The notes under the pieces were generated by a model. It searched no databases and was not told where the DNA came from. It saw nothing but the letters and a program-made list of their open reading frames with translations. This document shows, in pieces, positions 1 to 12,210 of a stretch of 64,000 nucleotides of DNA. Each line of letters opens with the position of its first letter. Position 1 is the stretch's first letter. The position numbers were made by a program, and so were the translations under genes. The DNA lies in contig CAMZMU010000055.1 of the NCBI GenBank assembly GCA_947311845.1, positions 19,898,221 to 19,962,220 on the forward strand, written 5' to 3'. Source of the DNA: Poa pratensis (lineage: Eukaryota; Streptophyta; Magnoliopsida; Poales; Poaceae).

Positions 1-549
1 ATTTTCATTATGGTACTGCATATACATACTGCAACTAGTCACCTCAAACTCAAATGTTATCTCGAGCTAACAAAAAATGAACTATTTTTATTACGTGAGT
101 GATTAGCTCATTTACCCACAAAACTGTAGTTGCCAATAAGGTCATCTAATATCGTTTGTCTTAATTGGAATTATCAGTTACAACCCCCGTATGGAGCATA
201 GGCACTTGATGAAATGCAACTAAGCCACATAAGAACCTCCCCTAGCTATCATGTAGCAGTGTTTGAGCTTCTTTCTGGATAAGTGTTGTAAACTCATTAG
301 CTAAAGCCCAAACATAGACCAATTTATTACCCACTGCGCTAAGTTTATTATGATATGAACACCTCAAGACAAGATAAAAAGTAGACTACAAATATGGCAG
401 TCAAGGGCTATATAACACGGATAATAAAATGTGCTTTGAAACGAGCAAATCATATTTACCATCATTAGAATAGCAAACATGTATTTAGAATTTCGTTAGT
501 CAGGGACAAAGATGACTTGGTAAATATAGTGGGCAATATGTGCAATCAC
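1..549 (-). other. Intron of HESO1-like copy A (3' part of gene lies outside)
   Basis: No exon is visible here. The stretch aligns by eye with the intron that follows exon 6 of copy B (about 7660-8273), for example the shared run near the left edge and near 7800-7830. The two last coding exons of copy A therefore lie to the left of the window. Confidence 0.7.
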
Positions 550-2400
550 CTTCTCAAAAAAAGTTGCAAGGAGATGGGACAGAGAGCTCTGATTTCTTGG
601 CCCTATGTCCCGGCGTCGAAATTTTGCTATATTTTCCACACAGATCTGATCAAGATTTTTTTCATTAAAACAACCACTCCCTGCATGTGAACAGAACGGG
701 TAAATTACTAGCAGTGATACACGGTACACCTGATAATCATTAGTCTCACAAACAAAACAAGCGTTCACCTTCTGCAATGTTGACATCACAAATCTCCTTC
801 ATAGGTGGTAAAATTGCAGGCTTGCATGTCTGCAAAATGCAAGATAAAGAGAGTAAGAGACAAGCTGTAAACTTTGATCAAACTATAAATAAGAATCAGG
901 TGGCTTCTAAAGTTTAAGTAAACACCTGAAAATGAAAAAGAACAAGTAGGCAAAGCGAATAGGAGTTCAGGGTTCCATTTTTTGGATCGTTGATATTTTG
1001 AGCTTTTGCCCATTCCTTGACCTGCACAGAAAATATGGTGCTAAGCCTTGGGCTTAACTAAGAAATTGTGGAAATAGAAACTCTCTCTTGTATACGCAGA
1101 GCTTACCAGTAACACCATATCACCAAATCGCTCATCTATAGTACTGATCCAGTAAAATACTTTGGATTTAATTCGACCAGGGTAGTTATCGATTGATATA
1201 TCACAGGAAATGCCAAAGTGGTTGCTCACATACTGAAGAACTGGAACTCTTGCAGTAGGAATGAAGTTCACATCTCTAGAAACACCTGGATAGAGTATGG
1301 AAGTAAAATTAAATGAGAACTTTCTGCAAAAACCGACATCAGAAAATTTGAATGAGCACATCCGCACAGACATCAAAAGGTATTGCATTCAAAGCGACCA
1401 TGGAAAGTGGTTGTCTGATTTTTTTTTATCTCAATGTCTGAATAAACCAAAAACAGGAGGACACTCTTGAATATATTGATCAAACATATCAGAGTATAAG
1501 ATAGGTCATTCTGGTCGCAGCTGCATGGATCTAAGAGAAATTACCTTCAATTTGTAAAGCTCTCATTAGTTCCCTCAAGACGTACTGCTTCTTTTCCTTG
1601 CTTGTAGGAAAGCCAAACTTATTTGGCAGCTCAACTGATACGTCCAAATCACCTGATTTTGCGTACAGATTTGATAGAAAGGATCCAAAAGGTTTGACAG
1701 CAGCATCTGTTTAAGGAAAATAGAAAATCAACAAAATTATAGTCAGAATCTAGAAGGCATACGGCTCGCTACAAACTTAAATAACATATACTTTGACTCA
1801 CTGGGCATAGTATAAGAAAAGAATAACAAGAGTAGAAGTGTGTTCCGTTTAAGCAGCTTACATATTGGAATCACTGAGTAGCCAATGCCTTCCACAAACC
1901 AAACTTAAACGCTTTTAGGACTACGGATTTTACACTATTTTCACTTATCAATTGTTCTTATAAAATGCAACTATTACCCAGAACCCATAACCTATAGTCC
2001 ACTGAAGGAGGAAAAATTCCTGGAGTTCCTTGAGGAATACAAGTAATGGAAGTTACGATAAAATTTTCAGATGGGAGTCTATGTTAAAGTAACCTAAGAG
2101 GAATCCACATCCATGGTAGAGCACGAGAGCAAGCACAAGAAGGGAATGCATTTCCCTTCTATAGTTCATATAAGCATTACCCAATGTTGATGTCAAACAT
2201 TGCAAGTGATGGAAAAGAGCCATGTGGTAACCAAATAATGAAAAATTACCTCCCAAGCCACTAACTAAATAGATGGAGTTCACAATCTCCTGAATTGCAT
2301 GCATTCGTTTGTTTCGATCGTCCTCCGTTGGCTTGATTACAGAGAGAATATCTTCTATACACTTCCCCAGCTCATGATAGCTTTGGGCAAGCTCAGCCAT
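550..2400 (-). CDS. HESO1-like nucleotidyltransferase, copy A (3' partial)
   Basis: Predicted terminal nucleotidyltransferase of the HESO1/URT1 type, a family that adds uridines to the 3' ends of small RNAs and RNA cleavage fragments. Coding exons on the minus strand, 5' to 3': 2400-2250 (ATG at 2400), 1706-1545, 1285-1107, 1021-926, 829-769, 680-550. All junctions are GT-AG and the phases join without a stop, giving 260 codons so far. The exon starting at 1706 has the signature GSFLSNLYAKSGDLDVSV, that is G-S followed by D-x-D, the metal-binding pair. The next exon has CDISIDN, carrying the likely third carboxylate. Exon 1021-926 (EWAKAQN...NGTLNSYSLC) matches the central domain, and 680-550 (NQSSLSHLLATFFEK) the PAP-associated domain. 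A TAG lies in frame just before the ATG across the leader junction, which supports this start. No lesion is visible. Expression and substrate are unknown. Confidence 0.82.
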
Positions 2401-2612
2401 GTTGAAACCCTGCGGGGAAAAATATAATCAATAAGTTTATAAGAGCAAGAAATAGCGTTGCCTAAGCATTATCAAGCATATATAACCAAATTCAACTTAA
2501 TCACGTTCCTTTCTCAACTAAGCGCAAAAACCTTTCGTCTTGCTAAAGTCCCACCACGCTGGCTGTAGCGCACACACGTGCTTCAGTTCAGATGGCGAGC
2601 CTCAAGCGTTGG

Positions 2613-2874
2613 ACATTCGGCTTCTCACCATCAAAGGCACAAGCCTTCCGAGATTGCTTCCAAATCCAGCACTTAAGAACAGTCATAACATCTCAAGCCT
2701 TATCAAAGTTACTAGGAAGATGCTTTCCCTGGTTTTCATGTGTACATTCGGCTTCTCACCATCAAAGGCACAAGCCTTCCGAGATTGCTTCCAAATCCAG
2801 CACTTAAGAACAGTCATAACATCTCAAGCCTTATCGAAGTTACTAGGAAGATGCTTTCCCTGGTTTTCATGTGT
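2613..2874. repeat. 131-bp tandem duplication in intron 1 of copy A
   Basis: Two nearly identical units of 131 bp lie head to tail, at 2613-2743 and 2744-2874, both starting ACATTCGGCTTCTCACC. By eye they differ by about one base. Copy B has only one diverged unit at the matching place (about 10561-10690), so the duplication is specific to copy A and recent. Confidence 0.9.
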
Positions 2875-3662
2875 ACAGATTTGCTCTGAACAGAATGTAA
2901 ATGAAAGCATGAAGCTATGTTCCTGAATGAAGTATTCTCATGTTTATTAACTGTTCTTGATAGGAATAAAATCTCTGAGCGACTGAGGGAATTAAACACA
3001 ATTTTCTTCTTCCTAAAAATAGAATATGTTGAGAAAACACAGATCCGAAACTGAGAACTTGCACATGAGAAAATTGTATGACTGCAGTCAGCCAGTCACT
3101 ATCCTCTACATTTTTCCACTTTCAAGAGAAAAAAAGACTTCCTTCAACGTGCAATGCAACAAGACAATGTACAGATGTGACTACAAAATGGTAGAAGATC
3201 AAATCCAAACAAAACATACTAAATTGCACATTGTCCCCGTGCCAGGAGTCATTTGGTAGAAAATTGAAAATGGTGTATCTCCCTCTATTTTCCCTTTCCG
3301 GAATAAATAAATCGCATCGTATCGTATCACACGAAGGCACCCCTCCACAATTTTTCGCCAAAGCACCACAACAGAGCACCACGAGCACGAGGCAAGCAAG
3401 GCACGGGAATGGCGCGGTAGTCGGCAGGCCACCGAAGCCTCCAAAATCTCACAAAACCCTCGAACTCGAACTAAGATGTGCTCGAACTCGGGCCAAAATA
3501 CATTTGCTGGGTCAGAAGAGCGCGGCCCCGTATTTTTCTGCCGTCCAACCCCGGCACGGCGGCGGGGTAAACCCTAGCTCCGCGATCAACGGAACCCACC
3601 GGCGGAATAAGCGGTAAACCCGTCGCACGAACTAACCGGAGAGCGGCCAGGGGTTTGTTTAC

Positions 3663-3905
3663 CTAGATGAAGCTGCGTATGGATGGGAGTCCCGTGAGGC
3701 GGCGGCGGCGACGAGAAGGAGGCGGCGGCGGCGGCGGCTGAATGCGCTTGCGGCGTGCTAGGGCGAGATCATCGCTTACTGGCAGAGCCGCGTCAGATTG
3801 GTTTCTTTGTGGGGAGCGAAATGGCGGAGCGGCCTCGCGTAGACCACGGTCCAGTGGTCCACGGAGCCACACCCAGGACTGCGGGACCATGCTGGGCAGT
3901 GGACA
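3663..3905 (-). other. 5' leader exon and proximal promoter of copy A
   Basis: The minus strand reads TTCATCTAG then GTAAAC, a good donor with its last exon base at 3663. The same donor is found in copies B (11275) and C (58691). Sequence conserved among the three copies runs up to about 3905 and includes GC-rich simple codon repeats. Joined to the acceptor at 2410, the leader ends in an in-frame TAG immediately before the ATG, so I read this as untranslated. The transcription start was not located. Confidence 0.6.
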
Positions 3906-4589
3906 CCGGTCTCTTGGAACCCATTTGGAAAATATATTTTCTCATTTTTTTATAAGAAAATTATAGAAGTTTTTTCAATCAATAAATTGGAGAAAATATT
4001 CGGTGAAAACATTGTTATGGTAAAAACCCGGTGAATACCACGTAAAATTGATATTTTTTTCTTGCAGTGTTAGCAAGAGAGGTGTCAAATCCATGGATTA
4101 GAAAAAAGATTGGTCCATTGAGATACCGGACAAAAGAAAACAGTACATACATCCACATGGCGCATTTTGGTTTACAGCGCACAACTATAAAATCACACAA
4201 CAAAAACATATCAGAAACATCTTAGAAAGATGACCAAAGCAAAACATCTCAGAAACACGACCGTGACTTTAGGATGGCACGCGAGTGAGTGGGTGCAGCC
4301 TGTCATTACTCGTGGACCAGCCTCCTACGCACGTCAGTAATTGTGGCTGGCCACGACTCGTGCCTGATGGCCCCACCTGTCGGGGGTGTGTTTGGTCTTT
4401 GTCCGACACCCTGAAGCAGCCCCGGAAGTTGGCGGCATTTGGGCGCTTTTTATTTTTTGGGTCCAGACTTATCGGGCCTATCGGGGAGGTGGTGGAGATG
4501 CACTTAGTGCTTTCAGGTTAATGTTAATGTTTTCTTATTGGTACTGTATTTGGTGGAATGTGTGTATTCATTAGCTTTCAGTTTTCTTC
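3906..4589. other. Unassigned spacer
   Basis: AT-rich to about 4260, then a GC-richer stretch. No gene, RNA or bounded mobile element was recognised. Open frames here are short and show no family motif. Confidence 0.5.
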
Positions 4590-6660
4590 CAAGGATATGC
4601 CTTGGAAGGCATATCAGTTTTCATAGACAAGGGCCAAGCGGACAAATTACAAAGCAGGCTGGCACAGGCGCCGAGCGCGCAACCAGCACTGCCGTACCAA
4701 CTCGGTAACCTAAACGACATAGCAGACTACTCGCCAAACCTCCACCGCTCCGCATGTCCTAGGCTACCTCTGAAAAAGACCGGCGACCCGCCAAGTCTCT
4801 CCCTCTATCCTAAGCGACTCTAGCACCCTATCGACAGATAGAGTGGCTGTCGTAAAAAACAATGTCATTCCTGTGGTTCCACAGGGTCCACGCCACTAGG
4901 GCCAAGGCAGTACGTAGATCTCTAATATCTCTCCTTGGCGTCATCCTGGAGCTAAGCCGTTCTTCCAGGGTCTCATCAAGTCTGGGGCCCAGCCGGGGAA
5001 GGCCCAGCTGCGGCAGCATCTCGTCCAAACCTCCCGTGAGAAGACGCAACCCACCAGGACATGACTGATGGTCTCCTCATGTTGGTCGCAAAGTGAGCAA
5101 GAGGCGGGATGAGGGAGGTTCCATCGAGCGAGCCGGTTGGCTGTCCAGCAACGCCCCCGGAGAGCAAGCAACAAGAAAACCTTGCATTTGGAGGGGGCCT
5201 TGGAGCATCAGATAGCGGGAGCTCCGGCCATGGCCACCAACCCCTGGAAATAGGCCACATAGCACGAGTGGGAGGAGTAGATTCCCTTAGCGTCCCAAAT
5301 CCACTCGAAGTTGTCCTCCTACTCCGGTAAGAGGTCCACTACTGCCATCTTGTCAGCAACATCCAGGAGTTCCACAATGGCCTAGGCTGAGTGGTCTGGT
5401 GAGATGTCCTCCAGCCATCCACCCACCAAACCTTCCTTGACGCGACGTGATTTAACGACTTGCCACTTGTCAGCCTAGAATAACGTGGAGGCTCCGTCCC
5501 CCAGTACTTAGTGCGTCACAGCCTCAAACATCCGTCTGACCACCCGCGGGACCCGGAGGTTAATTCGCGCCACGACTTGGTGGCGTCTGTCCTCTCCAAC
5601 CAAAGCCACCGAGCCCAAAGGGCCATGTTCATCACCTTCAAGTTAAATATGCCTAAGCCACCTAGTTCCCTTGGCATACATACTCGGTCCCACGCCACTA
5701 GGCAGTGCCCCCCGTGCACCTCTTTGCGCCACAGAAAACCCTCCAAAGTCACCACGGTCTTGGGCGGTAAGTCGAGTGACATCATGGCAAATATCGACAT
5801 GGCAGAGAGGGTGGTGTGGATTAGGGCTAGTCTCCCACCTCTGTCCATTAAACCAGCCCCCCAGCTTGGGAGGCATCCCAAGCAGTTAGCCACATTCTCC
5901 ACCATGTATTACAGCTGCCATGCAGTCAGTTTGTGAAGGGATAAGGAAGCCCAAGATAGCGCAGGGGAAAAGCCTGGACATCGCAGCCCAACAACTGATT
6001 CACCGGTTGGGCTTCCCCCTCCGAGCCACGAATAAGGTAGGTCGAACTCTTGTTCAGGTTCATGCGCAACCCTGAAGCCGCCCCCAAATCCTCCAGCAAG
6101 GCGGCGAACGCCTGCAGATCTCCCACCGTTCTGTTTTTTTTTGCGAGAATACAAGTGAAGATTACAGCAAGTAGGCAGAAACGACCAAACAGAAGATAGA
6201 AATTACACAAAGGTCCTCCTGCATCGGCATCGCCGGCGAAGAGACCGCATCGTAGACGCGTCGCCGCCACAGCTTCCTTGACACCTTGGATCGGAAGCAG
6301 CCCCAAGCGGACAGGAAGTCTTCGAAACTTGAACCCCGAGAGGCCTCCAGCCTGCTCCATCAGCAACGCCGCTCGCACCATCTTCACCTGCATCCATGAA
6401 GTCAACCAGATCCACAGCAAGAAGATCTGGAGGGGGGATCCCCGCACACGGCAACCCCAGAGGGCCACGAGCACGAGGGAGAGGACGGCGCTCCGCCTTG
6501 AAGCTCCGATAAGCTCCACTGCCGGAGGGGACGAGCGCCATCCACAAACTCAACACCGACGAAGCCTCCGCCACCAAGACGCCACCGGCTGGACCCTACT
6601 ACTTCCTACACTATATACACGCCGTTCTGTTGTGCACGCGTACTGCAGGAGTGCATGACT
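4590..6660 (-). mobile_element. Degenerate LINE (non-LTR retrotransposon), 5' truncated
   Basis: Minus-strand fragments in several frames match the C-terminal half of a plant LINE reverse transcriptase. In order they are a post-catalytic palm segment (about 6125-5930, with SGLRMNLNKSS and PLRYLGLP), a thumb segment (5905-5516, with GRLALIHTTLSAMS, GGHCLVAW and GGLGIFNLK), and a zinc-binding zf-RVT segment (5265-4941, with LPHPASCSLCDQHEETISH). A short tail ends in TLWNHRNDIVF near 4860. Probable 3' UTR runs to about 4590. Frameshifts between blocks and loss of the 5' half, including the catalytic aspartates, show that it is dead. A later retroposon lies inside it at 6135-6621. It occupies the space between copy A's promoter and copy B's 3' end. 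Confidence 0.8.
6135..6621 (-). mobile_element. Short retroposon (SINE or truncated non-LTR) with 9-bp TSD
   Basis: The 487-bp block is flanked by CCGTTCTGT at 6126-6134 and 6622-6630. On the minus strand it ends in TTGTATTCTCGC followed by a short poly(A), seen as poly(T) just after 6134. Direct repeats plus a 3' A-tail are the signature of target-primed reverse transcription. Removing the block joins LINE sequence on both sides. Its interior is GC-rich with no recognised domain. Confidence 0.75.
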
Positions 6661-7081
6661 ACATGGTGCTACAAACAAAACAAAGCAAAGAAAAGAGCAA
6701 ATGCCGGCACCCTGATTCCGCTAAAACTAAGTTATCCTCCTCTTTGTCTTTACAGCACGTGCATGGAGAGGAATTTCCAAGAAGGTTCTGCCAATTAATC
6801 CTAGAATCCACATAACCACGGGCTTGAGTACATAAGCCGGCTGGGTACAATATTAAGCAACATAAATAGATGCAAATCGTCAGGAAAAAGCTAATTAAAC
6901 ATAGTTGGCCAAATGCTGAAGATCATCTAATGCTACCCTGGGACTATCTGTTCTTGTCAGTCCATGCTTTTTGGCTGGCTACCATTGCCATGTGCTGCTT
7001 GAGGAGGCTTGGGATCGTGAGTTTGATGTTGAACCATTCTGGAGGCGCCCACCAACAGCCCTTGTAGCCACAGGATGCCTA
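6640..7081 (-). other. 3' UTR of HESO1-like copy B
   Basis: Follows the stop codon of copy B. Parts (about 6770-6860 and 6960-7000) match the corresponding stretch after copy C (about 54870-54960 and 55140-55200), as expected of a duplicated 3' UTR. The poly(A) site was not identified. Confidence 0.55.
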
Positions 7082-10000
7082 TTAGCTTGATGAGCTGATG
7101 TGTACCCCTGCTGACTGGTACGGCCCCCCTGCTTGCCTGCCTGAATTGTGAAATCCTCTGCCTCCCTGGTCATACTGATTACTATGTGGGTTGGCTGCCA
7201 CATATTCAACAAATCCTACCATCCTGTGCTGCTGAGGACTCATCATAGGATTTGTGTGACGGCCAGCCGTAGCTCTTACACTTAGTTTTGAACCAACTTC
7301 AGGCGTACACAGCAGCGAAAGTAGTTCATTCCGGTCAGCACACCTATCAGACAAGATCATATTTTTCGCACGTGTAAAGGCTCTGGTAATGCGAGGAAGC
7401 TCTGCCACATCAACTGTTCTAGCTGCATTGTCAGATATTTGAAATGGATCTTCGACCTAAACAAAAGGAACAGTGCACAGATAGGGTATCAACACTATTA
7501 ATATAGCCAACAACTGTGCTATAAAGGAAAATACTTACAAACAAGCAGTAGGATTTGGTCATTGAAAATACGTTGCCTTGGATTCGCTTGAGCTGACCCG
7601 TGTAAGTGGATATACGAAGATCACTAGAACGGACAAGAATACCGCAAAACTGCAAACAGTATTAAATCACCTGTTAAGATATTTTTTAGATCACCTGTTA
7701 AGATTTTTTTACCTCAGGTTATGATAATGCTACAGTAGTACAACGCATTTTGACATGGCCCATGTTATGTCTTCTCTCTAATGAAAATTATTCATGCTAA
7801 ATTTCATTACAATACTGCATATACATACTGCAAATAGGGCATTTCACCTGAACCTCAAATGTACTTTTAGTTTAAATATCTTGAGCTAACAATAAATGAA
7901 CACATTTTGATTAGCTGAGTGATTAGTCATTTGCCCACAAAACTATAGGTGGGTCACACAATATATGTTGGCTTAGTTGGACTTAGAACTAACCCCAGTA
8001 AAGGATCATAGACGCTTGATAAAACACAGCTAAGCCACATAAGACCCAGTAAGTGCCATTGCTTGAGCTTCTTTCTGGATAAGTGTTCTAAATTCATTAG
8101 ATAAAGCCCAAACAAAGATAAATAGTTGCCTAAAAATATGGCAGTCAAGAACTATATAACACACATAGAAGAAATGTGCTTTGAAACGTGAATACCATAT
8201 TTACCGTTATTTGAACACAAACATTTATTTCGAATTTAGGTAGTCTTGGGCAACGAACAATATGTTCAATTACCTTCTCAAAAAAAGTTGCAAGGAGATG
8301 GGATAAAGAGCTCTGATTTCTTTGCCCTTTGTCCTGGCGTCGAAATTTTGCTATATTTTCCACGCAGAACTGATCAAGATTGTTATCATTAAAACGCCCA
8401 GTTCCTGCATTTGAACGCAACAGGTAAATTACTAGAGCTGATACACGGTAGACCAGACAATCATTACTCTCACAAACAAGTCAAGTTCGTTCACCTTCTG
8501 GAATGTTGACATCAAAAATCTCCTTCATAGGTGGTAAAATTGCAGGCTTGCATGTCTGCAAAATGCAAGGTAAGGAGCATGAGAGACAAGCTGTAAACTT
8601 TAATCAAACTATAAATAAGAATTAGGTGGCTTCTAAAGTTTAAAAAAGCACCTGAAAATGAAAAAGAACAAGTAAGCAAAGCGAATACGAGTTCAGGGTT
8701 CCATTTTTTGGATCATTAATGTTTTGAGCTTTTGCCCATTCCTTGATCTGCACAGAAAATATGGTGCTGAGCCTCAGGCTTAGCTAAGAAATTATGGGAA
8801 CATAAAATTTCTCTTAGTTACAAAGAGCTTACCAATAAAACCATATCACCAAATCGCTCATCTATAGTACTGATCCAGTAGAGCACTTTGGATTTAATCC
8901 GACCAGTGTAGTTATCGATGGATATATCACAAGAAATACCAAAACGGTTGCTCACATACTGAAGAATTGGAACTCTTGCAGTAGGAATGAAGTTCACATC
9001 TCTAGCGACACCTGGATAGAGTATAGAAATAAGTTTAAAGGAGAACTTCCAGTAAAAAACGATCTCACAAAATTTGAATGAGCACAATGTCACAGACATC
9101 AAAAGGTATTGCATTCAATCAAGCAACTGTGGAACATGATTGTCTGACAAAATTTATCTCAATGCCTGAAGCAACCAAAAACAAGAGGTTACTCTTGATC
9201 AAACATATCAGAGAACAAAATAAATCTTTCTGATCGCAGCCGCATGGATCTAAGAGAAATTACCTTCAGTTTGTAAAGCTGTCATTAGTTGCCTCAAGAC
9301 CTTCTGCTTCTTTTCCTTGTTTGTAGGGAAGCCAAACTTGTTTGGCGGCTCAACTGATACATCCAAATCACCTGATTTTGCGTAAAGATTTGATAGAAAG
9401 GATCCAAAAGGTTTGACAGTAGCATCTGTTTAAGGAAAATGGAAAACCCAACAAAAAAATACTCAGAAAATGAAAAAGGAATACACCTCCATACAAACTT
9501 AAATAACATATACTTTTACTCACTAGGCATAGCATACGAAAATAATAACAAAACTAAAGTGTGTGCCGTTTGAGCAGCTTGCATACTGGTATCATTGTGT
9601 AGCCAATGCATTCTGCCTACAACACATGCAGTAAAAAAATTGCCAGCCATTATCCACAACAAAACTTATCAGCTTTCAGGATTACGGGTTTTACAAGCTT
9701 GTCACTCATCAATTGTTTTCATAGAATGCAACTATTATCAGTTGGAAATTTCCTGAAGGTCCTTGAGGAATACAAGCAATGGAAGTTGCGATAACATGTT
9801 CAGATGGGATCGATGTCAAAGTAGCCTAGCAGGAACCCACGTCCATGGTAGAAAACATTATCAAAAAAAAAAAAATCGTAGAATGCAACTATTATCAATT
9901 GGAAACTTCTTGCATGTCCTTGAGGAATACAAGCAATTGAAGTTCCGATATATTATATATAATGTTCAGATGGGATCTATGTTAAAGTAGTCTACTAGGA

Positions 10001-10347
10001 ATCGACATCCATGGTAGATCACCAGAGCAAGCACGATAAGGGAAAACGTTTTCCTTCTATAGTTTGTATAATCATTACCCAAGGTTGATGTGAAACAATT
10101 ACATTACACCCTTATTAATTGATTAATATCAGACGTGAGTGGTTGTTTCCAAGTGAGGGAAAAGAGCAATGTGGTAACCAAATAATGAGAAGTTACCTCC
10201 CAAGTCACTGACTAAATAGCTGGAACTGACAATCTCCTCAATTGCATGCAGTCGTTTCTTTCTATCGTCCTCCGTCGGCTTGATTACAGAGAGAATATTG
10301 TCTGTACACTTCTCCAGCTCAGGATAGCTTTGGGCGAACTCAACCAT
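7082..10347 (-). CDS. HESO1-like nucleotidyltransferase, copy B (complete)
   Basis: Eight coding exons on the minus strand: 10347-10197, 9425-9264, 9011-8833, 8747-8652, 8555-8495, 8404-8274, 7649-7539 and 7456-7082. They sum to 1266 nt, or 421 residues plus stop, with GT-AG introns and no lesion. Order of domains: short N-terminal helix region (about 1-50); nucleotidyltransferase core (about 51-165) with GSFLSNLYAKSGDLDVSV and CDISIDN; central and PAP-associated region (about 166-260, ending NQSSLSHLLATFFEK); a TYTGQ segment (exon 7); and a Gln/Gly/Ser-rich tail. The layout matches plant HESO1-type uridylyltransferases, which act on unmethylated small RNAs; that role is inferred by family. 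It is the only copy complete in the window. The reading frame of the last ~30 residues is uncertain, because a second frame downstream ends in STWQW, a string also seen after copy C. Confidence 0.82.
9722..10020. repeat. Diverged ~156-bp direct duplication in intron 1 of copy B
   Basis: The stretch starting TAGAATGCAACTATTATCA near 9723 recurs near 9879, separated by a short A-run. The units run on through TCCTTGAGGAATACAAGC and GTCCATGGTAGA but differ at many sites. Copy A has a single related stretch around 1965-2100. Confidence 0.75.
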
Positions 10348-11274
10348 GTTGAAACCCTGCGGGGAAAAAGATATAATCAATATGTCTAAAAGTGTATGAA
10401 ATAGCATTGCCCAAGCATTACAAATCATGTATAACCAAATTCGACTTAAGAATGTTTCTTTCTCAACTAAGTGCAAAAGCCTCGCATCTTGCTACAGTCC
10501 CGACACGCCGGCTGTAGCACACACACATGCTTCAGTTCAGATTGTGAGCGTCAAGCGTTGGACATGCGGCTGCTCGCCATCAACGGCACATGCCTTCCGC
10601 TGCTTCCAGATCCACCACTTAAGAACATTCAAAACATTCTCAAGTCTCACCAAAGTTACGAGGAGGATGCTTGCCCTGGTTTTCATTTGCACATATTTGC
10701 TCTGTACGGAATGTAAATGAAAACATGAAGCTGTGTCCCGAATGAAATATACTCATGTTTACAAAATGTTCTTGACCAGAATAAATGCTCTGAAGGATTG
10801 AGGGGATTAAACATGTATTCCCTCTTCCTAGAAGGCTAGAACATGTTGAAACAACACAGATCCGAAACTGAGAACTTGCACATGAGAAAATTGGAGGTAT
10901 GACTAATCTTGTCGGCATTCCCTATCACCTTCCTTCAACGTGCAATGCAAAAAGACAATGTGCATAGATGACTACTAATCGTAGCTGATCAATCCAAACC
11001 GAATGGTAATTTGGTCGAAGTAGCAAGCAGGGCACGGGAATGTCGCCGTGGTCGGCAGGCAACCGAAGCCTCCAAAATCTTAGAAAATCCTCGAACTCGA
11101 ACCAAAACACATTGCTTGGACAGAACAGCGCGGCCCCGTATTTTGGCGTCCAACAACCACGGCACGTCGGCACGGCGGCGGGGTAAACCCTAGCTCCGCG
11201 ATCAACGGAACCCACCGACGGAATAAGCGCTAAACGCGCTGTACGAACTAACCGGAGATATGCCAGGGATTTAC

Positions 11275-11520
11275 CTAGATGAAGTTGCGTATGGATTGGA
11301 GTCTTGTGCGGCGACGGACCGGCGGCGGCGACGAAGGAGGCGGCAGCTTGCGGCGTGCTAGGGTCGTGGTCTCGTGGAGATGCTCGCGTATCAGAGTGGT
11401 TTCTTTGTGGGGAGCCGAACTGCGGAAGACCACAGTCCACAGTCCACACCCAGGAGACCGGATTTTGTTGGATTCGGCTGGGCGGTGCGGGACCATGCTG
11501 GAAGTGGACACCGGTCTTTT
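11275..11520 (-). other. 5' leader exon and proximal promoter of copy B
   Basis: The minus strand has the conserved donor ATCTAG then GTAAAT, with its last exon base at 11275. Upstream it keeps the block shared with copies A and C (GACCATGCTG, then ACACCGGTCT near 11490-11520). The MULE-1 left end begins only about 75 bp beyond this block, so that element lies next to the promoter. Confidence 0.6.
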
Positions 11521-11593
11521 GGGACCCACGAATAGTTTGCTTGCAAAAAAAATTCATACCTTCCAAAGATATGGCACATAAATACCTACCCTC

Positions 11594-11760
11594 GAGGATT
11601 TAACACATTTAGTCCCACATCTTGCACGCTCTGAACTTTTTAGTCCCACATCATGTAAATTGGACATGCTTAGTACCTAAACTTGCTAAGAGTGGACTTT
11701 TTAGTCCTGGGTGCCTCTGATGCCGACACGTGTGCGCCACGTTGACAGGTAACTTTGCGG
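11594..11760 (+). repeat. MULE-1 left terminal inverted repeat
   Basis: Pairs with 33650-33796 in inverse orientation. Compared with the right repeat it carries an extra internal unit of about 36 bp (a second TTAGTCCCACATC), so the two arms differ in length. Confidence 0.8.
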
Positions 11761-11958
11761 AAAACCCCTTAAACTAAGTAATCTTCACCGATTTCGTCTG
11801 TTGCCTTTTCTGTACAGGTAGTGTACGCTGTGGCTGCGAAGACCAAATCCCGACCCCAAATCCCCCACGACCAAAATCCCCCACGACCGCCGGCGGAGCA
11901 CGACGACACGACGGCGGAAGGTTCTCTGGATAGTACGGGGAGGTCCCCTGCACGTCGT

Positions 11959-12210
11959 ATGGAGGCGGCGCAGGCGCAGCCTCGTATGGAGACGGGGGAG
12001 GTGGCGCAGTCGCATCGGACGGCGTTGGAGGCGGCGAGGCAGCAGAAGCTGTACAACAAGGTAATGCTTCTGCATTGTCAGCTCACGGATGAGGAGACGA
12101 GGAGGGCCATGGCAGAGCCCGAGAGTTGGAGACCAGAGCTCCCAACAAATCTGAGTTTGGAAACTCAGATTCGCATCCTCCAGGCTCGTCTCGATGCGAG
12201 GATCCCCTAA
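11959..12210 (+). CDS. Small convergent ORF in MULE-1 (83 aa, unknown function)
   Basis: Open from the first ATG at 11959 to TAA at 12208-12210. The frame is open further upstream to about 11821 behind a CTGTACAG acceptor-like site, so a spliced N-terminal extension is possible. The product has an Ala/Gln/Arg-rich helical start (SHRTALEAARQQKLYNK) and an acidic middle (LTDEETRRAMAEPESW), with no motif I recognise. It reads from the left repeat towards the transposase, which reads from the right repeat. That is the convergent two-gene plan of maize MuDR (mudrA/mudrB), but no sequence likeness to mudrB is claimed. It could also be a captured host fragment. Confidence 0.4.
   Translation: MEAAQAQPRMETGEVAQSHRTALEAARQQKLYNKVMLLHCQLTDEETRRAMAEPESWRPELPTNLSLETQIRILQARLDARIP

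Noticed and set aside
3122..3617. Open frames between copy A leader and first coding exon
   Set aside because: Fall in intron 1, which is conserved poorly with copy B, and show no domain.
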